The position numbers were made by a program, and so were the translations under genes. Shown one piece after another: positions 33,283 to 45,186 of a stretch of DNA of 64,000 nt. How positions within the stretch are numbered: position 1 is the first letter of the stretch; the number at the start of each line of letters is the position of its first letter. This stretch comes from Lotus japonicus (taxonomy: Eukaryota; Streptophyta; Magnoliopsida; Fabales; Fabaceae): the NCBI RefSeq assembly GCF_012489685.1, contig NC_080043.1:65837920-65901919 (forward strand), given 5' to 3'. The notes beneath the pieces are model-generated. The model was given only the letters and a program-made list of their open reading frames with translations, was not told the DNA's origin and searched no databases.

Positions 33283-36239
33283 TTGTTGAAAGCAAAAATA
33301 GAACTCTTCAAGAATCCACCAGGGTGATGCTACATGCAAGGAAGGTTCCCAACAAATTCTGGGCTGAAGCAATGAGTATTGCGTGCTATATTCACAACAG
33401 AGTAACTATTAGAGCAGGAACCTCATCTACTCAGTATGAAATCTGGAAAAAAAGGAAGCCTACTGTGAAACACTTTCATATCTTTGGTAGTAAATGCTAT
33501 ATTCTCGCTGATCGTGAACCAAGAAGGAAGCTTGATCCCAAGAGTGATGAAGGCATTTTCATGGGATGCTCAACAAACAGTAAGGCTTATAGAGTGTATA
33601 ATTCACGCACAAAGGTCATGATGGAATATGTGAATGTTTCTATAGATGATGTACCAAGTGAAAGGGAGGAGACAAATGTAAGTGAAGATGATGATGGTGC
33701 ACATGTCCAAGCCGATGTCCCGCCAATTATCCTCGACAATGAATCTGAGATTAGTGCTGATGAACAAGAAGATAAGGTGATTACTTCAAATAAAGCCCCA
33801 TCAATCAGAATTCAGAAGATTCATCCTCGAGAGAACATTATTGGTGATCCTAAGGAAGGCGTGACTACCAGATCTAGAAGCTTTATTGTTCATGGATGTT
33901 TCATCTCCAAGATAGAACTCAAAAATATCAAGGAAGTACTGACTGATGAATATTGGATAAATGCCATGCAGGAAGAGCTTGATCAGTTCAGAAGGAATGA
34001 AGTTTGGGATCTTATCTCAAGGCCTGAAGGAGTGAACATCATTGGTACTAAGTGGATTTTCAAGAACAAGTCAGATGAGAATGGAGTGGTTACTAGAAAC
34101 AAAGCAAGGTTGGTAGCTCAAGGCTACACCCAGATAGAAGGAGTAGATTTTGATGAAACTTTTGCACCAGTGGCTAGACTGGAATCTATAAGGCTCTTAC
34201 TGGGAGTTGCTTGTCGTTTAAAGTTTAGACTCTATCAGATTGATGTCAAGAGTGCATTTCTGAATGGGTATTTGAATGAAGAAGTTTATGTTGAACAACC
34301 CAAAGGATTCATAGATCATCATCATCCAGATCATGTGTACAAGCTCAAGAAGGCACTGTATGGATTAAAACAGGCTCCTAGGGTGTGGTATGAAAGACTC
34401 ACAGAATTTCTTGTCAGCAATGGCTATTGTAAGGAAGGAATAGACAAGACCATGTTTGTGAAAAATGACAAAGGAAAGCTCATGATAGCACAGATAAATG
34501 TGGATGATATTGTGTTTGGTGGGATGTCGAACACGATGGTGGAGCATTTCGTCCAACAAATGAAATCAGAGTTTGAAATGAGTTTAGTAGGTGAGCTGAA
34601 TTATTTCTTGGGTCTTCAGGTTAAGCAAATGGAAGACTCTATGTTCATTTCACAGAACAAGTATGCAAGAGGTATTGTCAAGAAGTTTGGGCTAGAGAAG
34701 GCCGGTCACAAAAGAAATCCTGCTGCAACTCATATCAAGCTATCTAAGGATGAGCAAGGAGAATGTTGATCAAAGCTTATACAGGAGCATGATTGGTAGT
34801 CTTTTGTATCTCACTGCTAGCAGGCCAGACATCACCTTTGTTGTTGGTGCTTGTGCTAGATATCAAGCAGCTCCGAAGACTAGTCATCTCTTGCAAGTGA
34901 AGAGAATCATCAAATACATAAATGGTACATGTGATTATAGCATTCTCTATACACATGATACAAATTCTTCTCTTGTTGGTTATTGTGATGCAGATTGTAA
35001 CATCCCGCCCTAGACCTGTTAGCTTAAAGTTATGATAGTAGTATTTATATGATTAATTATGAAAGGATATAAACATTTTGATATCAAACATTTTGATATT
35101 ATAAACATTTATATGAGATATTTATTGGATGTCGTGGTGGCATGCATTACATAAATGCATAATTGTTTTATTTGATTGATTTATAGTTTTTTTTGCAGGT
35201 CTTAACTGTTCGTTGATTTTTGTTGTCTGAACATGGTTGATTGATTGCTATGTGAATATGATTGATTGCCTGACTTCTGCCTGACTAACTTATATATTTA
35301 TTTATGTCTGAGTTGTTCTGTATCTCACCCTTACACCTTTTTTTCTAGATGTCGACGCCTTACCCGACCATGATGGACCTTCCAGTACCGACTATCGTTG
35401 ATGAGTTCGTGAGTCCCGATGGATGGAGTGTAACAGTGACCGCTAGTGGGATTCAGCCGTGAGGAGATGGACCGAGAGTAGGACTGACAAAACCATGACC
35501 AACCCTCTGCTAGATGACCCTACACCTTAGAAGACTTTCTCCTCAGACCTTGGTTCTAACCTTTATGTGTAATATGAAGTGAAGATGTTATCACTTGCTA
35601 CTATGGGTGGTTCCCTGTATTATAGCCCAAACCTTATGATGTATAATATGAATAAATAAGCGAGTGATGTAATATAAGTGTATGTTTCTCAAACCATGAC
35701 GCTATTCCTACTTACGCTACTATTTCCGCTACGTTTATTTCTTTTAGCGTCCTGAGAAAGAAAAGATAAGACATGATGAGGTATGAGTGAGTTCTCGAAA
35801 AGAAAAAGAAAAAGAAAGAGAGAAAAAAATGGTGCAGCAAAAGTATTAGTGTAGAGAAGTGACATGTATTAACGTGGGAAATCTCTAAGCTGTGTGCTTA
35901 GGGGTGGCCCACACAGATTGTTCAGGGAGTAGTTGCACTCAACTCATGTGGATGAAGCAAATGCTAAAGGAGTATGAAGTCAAGCAAGATGTCATGACAT
36001 TGTATTGTGACAATCTCAGTGCTATTAATATTTCCAAGAATCCTATTCAACATAGTAGGACTAAGCACATTGACATCAGACATCATTTCATCAGAGATTT
36101 GGTAGATGATAAAATTGTCACTTTGGAGCATGTTCCCACTGAAAAGCAATTGGCGGATATCTTCACCAAACCACTTGATGCTGCCACCTTTGAGAAATTG
36201 AGAGGAAATCTTGGGATTTGCCTCTTTGAAGAAGCATAG
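33283..36239 (+). pseudogene. Ty1/copia pol: integrase C-term, RT, RNase H
   Basis: The first segment shows the integrase end ([18 protein letters not shown], then FGSKCY and DEGIFMGCS). RT follows, with [31 protein letters not shown] and an altered active site NVDDIVFGG (normally Y-V-D-D). The frame shifts near 34757. RNase H begins at CDAD and is interrupted by a solo LTR. After removing the LTR the reading goes from CDAD directly to SGSSCTQL, so a piece of RNase H had already been deleted. The last part (35919-36239) has HIDIRHHFIRDLV and QLADIFTKPL. The protein is inactive. Confidence 0.85.
34996..35913. mobile_element. Solo LTR with CAGAT duplication
   Basis: 918 bp from TGTAACATCCCGCCC to GTGGCCCACA, flanked by CAGAT at 34991-34995 and 35914-35918. 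The TGTAAC start resembles chromovirus (Tekay/Del-type) LTRs. No internal region is present, as expected after recombination between the two LTRs of a full element. It interrupts the copia RNase H. Confidence 0.88.
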
Positions 36240-36474
36240 CAATTAACGCACGTTTTTGCTCTAACGACTAGTTTTCTCGTAACTACCAATACTGTCGTTA
36301 TGACATCATCATCAAGGTTGCTTCTTCATAACTCAACTGCTATATAATCATCCCCAACGACCGAATTTCAATCTCACAACCGGTCGTGTTATTTGATTCA
36401 GTAACCTCTGTCCTTCCTTGCTCTCAAATTTTCATCAATTCTTTGAATTTGTCACTTTGCACTATTTCTTCACC

Positions 36475-36896
36475 ATGTCTCAAGTCTGAGGAAAGCAAGA
36501 TCCTATCAAAGGCAAGATTAAGAAGACTTCTCTTGGAGTCAAAGTGATGGGTTTGAATGTGAATTCTTCCACTCAATCCAAGAAGGCTTCTGCAACGAAG
36601 AATTCAAGAACCCATGCTAGACAGCACTACAAGTCACGTACCAAAACCATGAATGTTCTTGAAGCACCTGCTTTTGAGGAAGTTTCCAATGAAGACACCT
36701 CTGCCAATGATGTGCCCGATGTTGAGGCATCTGTCTCTCAAGCAGAAGCTCGTGTTCCTGATGTGCCTGAAAAGGAGATTTCACCATCTCATGAATCTTC
36801 TTCTTCGTCCAAATATTTTGAACCAGAGAATGAAGCCCACCAGGATGTTTCTTCAGAGGAGTCTAGCAAAGCCCCACCGTCTATTCATGAAATTTG
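36475..36896 (+). pseudogene. Sirevirus env-like ORF, start
   Basis: Follows RNase H by about 235 bp, the place where Sireviruses carry an additional env-like ORF. The ATG at 36475 is followed by an in-frame stop at the fifth codon. The open part runs from there to 36896 and is rich in Lys, Ser and Glu (SRTHARQHYKSRTKTMNV), then acidic. A further segment to about 37070 (KSKGKHKVVE) is in keeping with the same ORF. No transmembrane segment is visible in what remains. Confidence 0.55.
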
Positions 36897-37070
36897 AGAT
36901 GCTGAAGACTCAAATGATGTGCCTATGGCAAGTGTTGCTGCTAGGATAAAGAGGAGAAGAAGGGTTCCTGTTGAAGAAACCCTATCTGTTTCATAGAAGA
37001 AGGCCAAATCCACTCCTGCCACCTACACATCAAGGCAAGTGGATCTGAAGAGCAAGGGAAAACACAAGGT

Positions 37071-38113
37071 TGTGGAATATCTCCATTCCACCGATCGCCA
37101 CGGTCATTCATCTGCGATCGTCCTGCTTGAATGAGCCTCTCAATCTCGTTCTTCAGGGTAAAGCAATCTCTCGTGTCGTGGCCGGCCGAGCGGTGGTACT
37201 CGCACCACTTTGTTTTATCCAACGTCACTCGGGGCGGGTCAGCCTTTTTCTCGCCTTCCTCAACTGCGTGAGTTGCCTTGACCTCTCGAAGCAACTCCGT
37301 CAGATGGGCATTAAGACTTTTTCCTGACTCCTCTAGCTGGCGAGGGTCAGCTTGATGCCACGGTCTGCGGCGCTCAAAGTTTTCTCTCCAAGGATACAAT
37401 GGCTCCTTCGCAGTCTTTTCTCTGTCCTTACCTTCCTGTCCTTACTTTCCTTAGTCCGTTTTTCTTTCGGCGAAGCGTCCCTCAACTCGCCGTCTTTCTC
37501 CTTTTTCGCGCGCCTTCGCTTGAAAGCATCATCTTCCTCGTCCAGGATGTAGGTGTTTGCTCGCGTCCGAAGCGGCACTGATCACCATTTTTGTGTTGAA
37601 GTATAACAGGTGCTCTTTAGGATCAGCTTTCCCGCTGTATGTCTCAATTACAATATTCTTCATGTTATCTGGTGTGGCAACCTCCCTTACTCCCGCTGAG
37701 AACGGCTCAAATTCAGCCACGGCCTCCGCCTCGCGTTCCCCTTCATCCTGCTGCTCAGAACGATAATACTCTAGTTGTTCTTGCAAGTAATCGTTCCTCT
37801 GTCGTATATCATCAACACTATGGATCAAGCGCCTCCAGTCTTGGCCAGAGATCGGTGCCTGAGGTGCCTGATTCCCCTCTCCCGAAGCTCCGGGTGAGTG
37901 CGTTGGTGATCTCTGTTGCTCCGGTGAAGTCGGCGGAGAAGGTAACGGAGGCGTTGGAGAAGGAGGTGGAGGTGGTGGTGGTGGTGGAGGAGTTAACTGA
38001 TCGGTTTCTTCACGACGAACTTGCTCGCATCGCGGCCTGCCTCTTACGCGACGTGGAGGCGAGCCGCGCCGCCGCTCCTGATCTTTGTCACGTCGTCGAC
38101 GACGTGTTTCCAT
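37071..38113 (-). pseudogene. Tat copy C gag with internal deletion
   Basis: The start METRRRRDKDQERRR (ATG near 38113) is followed by a proline-rich region and DPKEHLLYFNTKMVISAASD. At about 37566 the sequence jumps to a region equal to NTYILDEEDDAFKRRRAKKE. In copy A these two points are separated by roughly 125 residues of gag capsid domain, so most of the domain is deleted, with a frame change. A CHHC knuckle (CEYHRSAGHDTRDC) remains at about 37210-37170. It cannot form a normal gag. Confidence 0.8.
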
Positions 38114-38258
38114 CGATCCTGAATAGTGAACCGAAAAACTTCGAGCGAAAACTAAAAACTGAAGAAAATTCACACGGAGAATTGAACTTCTCCAAATCCA
38201 ACTGCAATCCACGTAGTCTGGGAATCAAAATCTATCGTTCCCCACAGACGGCGCCAAA

Positions 38259-38579
38259 TGTTCCATCATGAACATTGAGATGAGGTATAGTACCTAAGAT
38301 GCAAGGAACGTGATGCGAGATTTCTAGAGAGAAGTGAGAGTGTAACCGCTTAGAGAGAGAAAGTAACTGAATTTCAAGCTTGTTATTGCACAAATGAGCT
38401 AAGAGCCCCTTATAATTGGTATCCTTCCCCTATTTATAGTTGGGGGAGTTGGACCTAGCGCCTCTAAATCATCCTAATGGGTCAGTTGGGCCTTCGGGAC
38501 AAGGGCCCAAGTCCCTAATGTAATTCCCGCCTTAAGCCAGCGCCCCTGGGCGAGGGACCCGGGGGTCTCGCCCAGTCCA
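38259..38579 (-). repeat. 5' LTR of Tat copy C
   Basis: TGTTCCATCATG to CGCCCAGTCCA as written on the plus strand. The CTATTTATAG promoter-like motif is shared with the other two LTR types in the window. Confidence 0.85.
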
Positions 38580-38590
38580 CTAATGGGTTT

Positions 38591-38950
38591 TTTTGTTGTT
38601 TTATTGGTGTGACCCTTGAAGCTTTTTCTAAATCTATCAATTTTGAAACTGGGATTGCTAAGCATTGCTGTGGCATTTAATTGGCTGATCTTTCAAATGT
38701 CTGCACCGAATTCGCAATTGCAGCAATTTGTGGAGAACATGATCATGTGATCCATGAAGGTTTAATGATTGGGATTATAAACTTAACGAGGAAAAGAAAC
38801 TTGAATCATGCACTCACTATAGTGCTGATTTTGGGAAAGACTAAAGACTACATTAAAATTGTTTCAGAGCCAAGATATCTTGCCAGTGCATTTTTTAGGT
38901 TAGAGGGCCAGACATCGGTTTTTTTTAAAACTTACATTGGTAAGTAGTAG
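38591..38950 (+). pseudogene. Unidentified exon-like fragment
   Basis: An open reading with protein-like composition (VTLEAFSKSINFETGIAKH, one TAA, then DLSNVCTEFAIAAICGEHDH and SEPRYLASAFFRLEGQTSV). I do not recognise the family. It begins just outside the LTR of Tat copy C, so that element may have inserted in or beside it. A single stop at about 38670 separates the two parts. Confidence 0.35.
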
Positions 38951-41190
38951 TCTTTTTGGGGCTATGCTTTCTACTATCTGAAAATGCAGTTAGATGGTAA
39001 AATTATCAACTAAACTATGGCAAATTGATGGTGTTCAGTTGTTGGCAGGAAATGGTGCCAGAGATAAGCTTTTATTCTTCATCCTACACTGCAGCTGTTG
39101 GGCAATATACGTTGGAGTTTTGATCAAATTTCATGTCAATCTGTGATGCAGGCTTGGGGGTTGACTGTAATATTGGGAAATTATTCATCCCTTGATGGCC
39201 GCAAAATTGAAGGATCTTGGTTTTGAGGTTTTAAAGGGAGAATTCAATTGCCTCAAATTGGCCACAGAAAGCATACATAGAGTAAAGATCTCTCATCTTG
39301 CAGTATTTTATTTTTGAAAATTGTTTTGATTCACAACTAATAATGTTCCTTTATAGTCATTCAAGTTAACAAAATGAATGCACGGTCTAACACCTATTTT
39401 CTATGCACAGTTTAATTACCTATGTTATTGGTTGAGTAGGGTGAACCTAAAACAGGATTGATTGGTACATTAGTTGAGGAACTACATCCGAGAGCTAAGA
39501 ATCAGAGTAAGAGAGTCCTACAGATAACCTTATTTTAAAATCTTTTATAATTTTATTTTAGTTTGAAGCATCATTTACTAATTGAGTAGTTTTTAAGTTA
39601 CGTTTTGTTTTTAATATTTGGCATGTAGATTATATTCCACCCGAGTGGCTTTAAAAGTATTTTCCAGTTACCATGGAAGATGAGGTGTAGAGGTTTGTAG
39701 TTCTTGACTAAATGTTTATCTCCTCTGTAAAACTTGAAGCTTTGCCCTATCTATTCTCCATACTGAACTCTTATCACCTCTTATGTACTCCAAAATCAAT
39801 TTTTCAGTATTTAATTTCAACTTCTTGGGGTGCAACTTTGAAGCCTCAACCAATTTCAAAAAAAAATACTTTGAAGCCTCAACCAACATGAGTGAACCAC
39901 ACCACACAATTTTTTTCTTCTTCCTAAAGTAGCTCAAATAAGTGTATGTTTTGAACAAAATTTTAGTTAATATTTACAAACTCTTTGTAGGTTGATAAGT
40001 TGAAGAGGAAGCTAAGACATGAAAAGAATGTTCACAGAGTGTTATAATTGCAATGTATCTGATCCATAGATTATAGTTACCAAAGATTATTACCTGTTGG
40101 TCGGTCTTGAGTGTCTATCTAATATAACATACATATTCAGATTCCTACATGGAAAGCTTGCCTTTGTGAACTTAAAGGGCCTTACTCATTGGGAGAAACT
40201 CTTTGAGTAAACACTTATAATTCTTGGATGCTGAATGTAAGATACTTTTCTATCACTCTTTAATTTCACTACAAGGCAAGGCTTTGACAGTTTGTTCTTT
40301 TGAGGTCTAGATTTGAAGTTGATATCATCTTAGCTTGCCTAACATGCTGAATGTCATATACTTTTCCTTTATTGTTATTTTAGTTTCATTTTATTTTTCT
40401 GATATGGAGGTTGACAACTTGGTGGCAGCGGCGCTTATGGGGGCTTATGGAAGCTACTCCTTTGGAATAGAGAAGTCCTGATATGTTGCAACCTGCTGAA
40501 GTGTAGGAATCGAAGAGGAAGGAGATGAGGGAGTCTCTATTCAATAAGAAAAATGGGCTTCTGCCAGGTAGGATTGCTGACATCTTTTTTATTTCTCTCT
40601 TTAAATTAACATTATCTCCTTTAGATGTTAAATGTTAGTACTGAGGTATGATGTTCAGAATTCTTTCACTACCTTCCATCCATTTATTTCACTTGCTTAC
40701 GTTTCCTTGGCTCTCATGCAGTGGCCACGGTTCATGATGGGCCGTGAGGTGATGACATCGACATCGCTCCCTTAGAAGACATAATTTGCTCTACAAACTC
40801 AATCCTACCAATTAGTTTCTGGGTCTTCCTTTATTGAGTTTTCATTATCCACTCAACTTTGTTATGCTCAATGTTGGAATCACATTTCTCTCAACACTCA
40901 ATGATAATTTAGAAGTCATGCTTACAAGGTTTTACTGCAAGGACTCGGGATGGGAAGAAAACTAGAAGAGTTGTAGAGATTTTAAAATTTATTCTCAATT
41001 ATAAATTATGATATGTTGTATTTGATTTTCATCATTTTGTATGTATACTTTCAAAGTGTCTTTTTTTTTTTTTAACTTATATATGTTTCTTCAACTTTGC
41101 AATATACTATCAAATTATTCAATCAAGAATCAAATAAAATGATACTCCATTCTAATAATAAACAAAAAATAACACAACTTAATATAAACA
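38951..41190. other. Long interval without a recognisable gene
   Basis: AT-rich, no ORF with family features. Short exon-like patches near 40410-40570 and 40720-40780 could belong to the same lost gene as 38591-38950 but cannot be supported. Confidence 0.35.
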
Positions 41191-41196
41191 TTCTTA

Positions 41197-41459
41197 ATGG
41201 AAATTTTGTTTGGCCTAATTCTATATGGTACAACTCTATCAATGGGATTCTGTAAGAAAGAAAGATTATTGGTTGCAGAAGGAGTGCTTGGTGAAATGGT
41301 TAAGGAGGGTTTTGAGGCAAGTGATACGTCATATGCTACTTTAATATATGAATATGCTTGGTGGGGGAGTTTGAAGGATGCATGCAATCAGGCTGTGTGA
41401 TGAAATGGTGGAAAGAGGATTGTTTCCTAATATTGTTTACAATTCTTTTTATTATTTCT
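41197..41459 (+). pseudogene. Pentatricopeptide-repeat (PPR) protein fragment
   Basis: Reads GFCKKERLLVAEGVLGEMVK then EGFEASDTSYATLIYEYAWW, the periodicity of P-type PPR motifs (G-F-C-K-x-G-R-x-x-E-A, M-x-x-x-G). A frame change at about 41390 separates this from DEMVERGLFPNIVYNSF, the next repeat. About two 35-residue repeats remain of a protein that normally has many. PPR proteins usually act in organelle RNA processing. No start, targeting peptide or remainder is present. Confidence 0.75.
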
Positions 41460-41804
41460 GAAATTATTAAAATTAACTTCAATTTAGAACAATATATTAA
41501 TATTATTTTGTTATATTTTATATTTTTATAATATTTGCACTTATAGACTTATAGTTAACTTCCTAATATTTTTATTGTGTTTTTTCTTATTCTTTTACTG
41601 TTCTGTTTTTTTTAGATCCTCAGCTGGGAGAGCTTGTTCCCAGACCACTTATTTAATCTTTAATATTATCTTATGTCAAAATAATAGTGGAAATATGTCA
41701 CACACGTATGAAAATTTTATTAACTTCTAAGTATAATCTGATTAATTTAATATTTTTTATTAAAAACCTAACAAGTGAATAAACATTTTACTGGAAATTG
41801 TTTA

Positions 41805-44800
41805 TGTAACGCCCCGAATTTCAAGGGTTACGGTAACAATCTGATAAAATAAATATGCAATGTTTTCCAAAAGGATGTATAAACACGGGTATTTTTTTTT
41901 TTTCAAATGTATTTCCAAAACATGTCATGCATACTCCCAACTACAAAACCTAACCAATAGAAACAACTCAACAAAAACTATTATGCAATGACACCATGAA
42001 TCCGACATACTCCCTACGATCTCCACATCGGGGAACCGCAGGAAAGCAATGCATCGGAACCTACCCGAAACCTCAAATATAAATTCCTAAAATCTTTATG
42101 CAAGCTTAAACCAATAACGGTAAGCTCTCTAACCCATGGCTCTAGCCTTAAACCCGACTCTACTCGTCGAGTACTCCACTGTCCTTCAAGTCATCATCTC
42201 TACTCGCACAAAGGTTAAGCTCCTTTGAAGATTCTCCTTCGCCTAATAGCGTTAATCGCCCAAACAACAAATAACAAACAGAAAGGGTTAACTCCATGCA
42301 ATTACCACGTATAAAAGGGGAAAGCATGTTATCAAAGTTTAAGTGCGTAACATGGCACATAAGCTAGCAACTTAATTCAAGATAGATAACGACATATATC
42401 CAACAACCTAAATTTAATTCAGATATCAACAACATAGATTTAAATCAGATATCAGTAAAATCAACAACATAAAATCAAACCAGATATCCACAACCTCAAC
42501 AATATAAATCAAATCAGATATAAACAATCCTCAACAACACAACATCAATTCAGATATCAACAACTTCAACAATATAACTTCGAATCAGATATCCACAACT
42601 TTAACAATATAAATCAAATCAAATATCAATAAACCAATAACTAAAATCCAACAACATAGGTCAGGTGTTAGTTCCCTATAATGCAACTATATGTTGCTAC
42701 CAAAATGGATCGATCAATGACGTCTCGCAAGACGGGACAATCACGCGCGACCACACCCACCTCATCGCCACTTAGCGTCACTACGGACGGGACAATCGCG
42801 TGGGACCACACCCACCTCATCGCCACTTTAGAACATCTCGAAAGATGGGACAATCCCGCGGGACCACACCCACCTCATTGCCAGTTTATAACGCCTCGAA
42901 AGACGGGACAATCACGCGGAACCACACCCACCTCATCGCCACTTAGCGTCACTACGGACGGGACAATCGCGTGGGACCACACCCACCTCATCGCCACTTT
43001 AGAACATCTCGAAAGATGGAACAATCCCGCGGGACCACACCCACCTCATTGCCACTTTATAACGCCTCAAAAGACGGGACAATCACACGGGACCACACCC
43101 ACCTCATTGCCACTTAAGGACCAAAGCCTATATGCCAAGTCAGTCAACAACAATGCCCAACAAATGATCAATTCAGAGTAACCACATGTTATTCCTATTA
43201 TCAATGAATATAAATCAACTCAATTGCATACCAACTCAGTTCAATGACAGAAACCAGTAAACGGCCGAAGCCTCTAGAAAACATTTTCCCAGTTCAACAT
43301 AATAATCATAATCATCTGCCAATCAATATAGACATCTTCATCTCAAACACAGGCAGTGCGATAAATACATGCAAGACTCAAGGACACTCTAAAACTGAGT
43401 TACCCTTACCTTAGCCAATTTCTCCATCCAAGCTCAACATCCCAGTCCAATCCAAAATAAAGCTCCCGAACCCAGCAAGTTCCCCGGGTGTCCTCCTCAG
43501 TTGTGAAACCTCACCAATTGCTCCAAAGTCTTTTTCCTCAGCTCAACTCGTTCCAAACCTTAAGCAAAATATCATTGCTTAGTCGCTAAGAAACAAAACA
43601 ACTAATAACACTATCAAAACCCGAAAAGAAGTCTTTGAAGCTCTAGAGTTCGACATTTAGGCACGAATGGACAATAAGACATGTTTTCGCTAAAATGCGC
43701 ATAACTCGAGCTACAGAACTCGGAATGACACGAAACCAAAGCCAAAATTTCGACAATCCAAAGAGCTACGCTATAGCTCAGGTCAGAGAGACCCAAAAAT
43801 TATTTTTGGACACGGTACCGTAACAAACAGGTTTCGGCCACTTTAGAAAATAGAGTTTCCGAACTTTTTCTTCGATCTAAATCAATTCCTAGGTATTCTT
43901 AGGCGATATCTAGGCCAGGGAAACTCTCAGGAAAAAATTTAGAATTCGAAATGTGACTAGGGGTATTTTGGTCAAGATTTTTAGCTCGGAAACTCAAAAT
44001 CGGAATTTCGAAAAATAAATTGGATGAGGTTGATACCAACAACGTTTATGACGACTAATCCTACTGACGCTAAGCTCAATCGAGAGTTTTTGATTCAAAA
44101 AGCAAGGCTTTCTCATAAAAATGGGTATTTCTACAGAATTTGGTCTCTGCGGAGATTCGGCGAGATTCAACGGAAAACAACTGGATATTCATGCTCTTGG
44201 GCATGCAGGGGATAAGTTTAGACAGTGAAATCAAGGTATTTGGACATTTTTACAAAAAGCTCAAAACTTTGAGCACAGAAAGACATAGAGAAAAACGACA
44301 GAATTTACGATCAGAGGTAAGGAATAACATCAGTACCTCGAGGTCTACGCGTAGCAACGAACAGAGCGACGATCAGGCAAGAATCGGCAAAAATCTCTCC
44401 TCCTCCTTCTCCTCTCCAAGCCGCGGCCTCCAGGGGTGAAAATGGTGAGGATTTTTGGTTTTTCAAGCTATTTATAGGAGAGGGAAAATGCGGGAAAATA
44501 AAAATTTCGCGATTCCGATTTTTCCTACACATTCCTCTGTGAATTATAAGATAGAATCCGGCGACAGAATTCCAAAACTCGAAACAGGTTTCTTGGAATT
44601 TAAGCAAACGATTCACTAACAGTGTTAATCGATTTAACCCAAAAAGTTACTTTTTGCAGTTGATGTCGGAAGAGAAAACTTCCTTCTGAAGAAAGGTCTA
44701 AAACATCGAAAGAAATGGGTGTTCGCGTGTGGAATCTTCGTTTGAAGCTCTGAATAGAAAAAGTCTTCATCGACAGTTTACTCTAAGGTTCTTGAGCTAT

Positions 44801-45181
44801 CAGGGATTCAGTTTCGGCAAATTTCTGAGAATTGAAATCGATCGTTCGTACATTCCAGGGTTCCGTGTCGAAACACTCGTCAGGGAAAGGAATAAGAGAA
44901 ATTCTGATAATCATCTGAATATTTTTGAATTCCGCTTCTACAGTGCTATAAGAGCGGATTAGCCTTTTACTAACGCTTTCGCCCTAAGGCGGAAGTGAAT
45001 AAAGCTCGTTCTATAACCTATAGCAACTATAGTACTATTCTTAGTCATTTCCTGAACTTTCTCCTTCATAATACTAGTGCAAACATCAACTACAAGTCAA
45101 GTTCCTCTCACGCTTACACAAAATCTTATGCGTGAGTTGGAAATTAATTATTTATTTAATTCTAAAATCCTGGGTCTTACA
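41805..45181 (-). mobile_element. 3.4-kb solo LTR with GTTTA duplication
   Basis: Runs from TGTAACGCCCC to GGGTCTTACA, 3,377 bp. It is flanked by GTTTA at 41800-41804 and 45182-45186. On the minus strand it starts TGTAAGACCCAGGATTTTAG and has TATAAATAG at about 44475, so minus is the likelier orientation. The length and ends fit Tekay/Del-type chromovirus LTRs. No internal coding region is present. Inside are a minisatellite at 42719-43122 and irregular AATCAGATATC-containing repeats at about 42410-42640. Confidence 0.85.
42719..43122. repeat. 57-bp minisatellite with 171-bp higher-order period
   Basis: The phrase GACGGGACAATC (or a close variant) begins at 42731, 42786, 42844, 42902, 42957, 43015 and 43073. 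The spacings are 55, 58, 58, 55, 58, 58, so the exact period is three units, 171 bp. Each unit also has GGGACCACACCCACCTCAT. It encodes an apparent repetitive ORF (42681-43181) with no sign of being a gene. Confidence 0.9.
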
Positions 45182-45186
45182 GTTTA

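Larger units (their letters stand above)
33280..37070 (+). mobile_element. Sirevirus-like Ty1/copia remnant
   Basis: Contains the C-terminal integrase region, RT, RNase H and the start of a downstream env-like ORF in plus orientation. No LTR, gag or protease remains. Its left end is cut by the LTR of Tat copy B and its right end by Tat copy C near 37071. It hosts a solo LTR at 34996-35913. Confidence 0.8.
37071..38579 (-). mobile_element. 5' part of a Tat-lineage element (copy C)
   Basis: Minus orientation: LTR 38579-38259 (321 bp), primer site 38256-38240 and a damaged gag. It ends abruptly near 37071 in Sirevirus sequence, so pol is missing. CTAAT follows the LTR on the outer side (38580-38584), the same five bases as at copy A, but the partner end is absent, so a duplication cannot be tested. 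Confidence 0.8.

Noticed and set aside
35340..35462. Small ORF starting ATGTCGACGCC inside the solo LTR
   Set aside because: Short, no known domain, within a solo LTR; retained only as LTR sequence.
34991..35918. Intron within the copia RNase H
   Set aside because: TG...CA ends, the 5-bp CAGAT duplication and 918-bp length mark an LTR; no GT-AG pair restores a normal RNase H.
42681..43181. A 166-codon repetitive ORF, or a CRISPR-like array
   Set aside because: The repeats are contiguous 57-bp units without unique spacers, lie inside a plant LTR, and the ORF is only a by-product of a repeat length divisible by three over the trimer.
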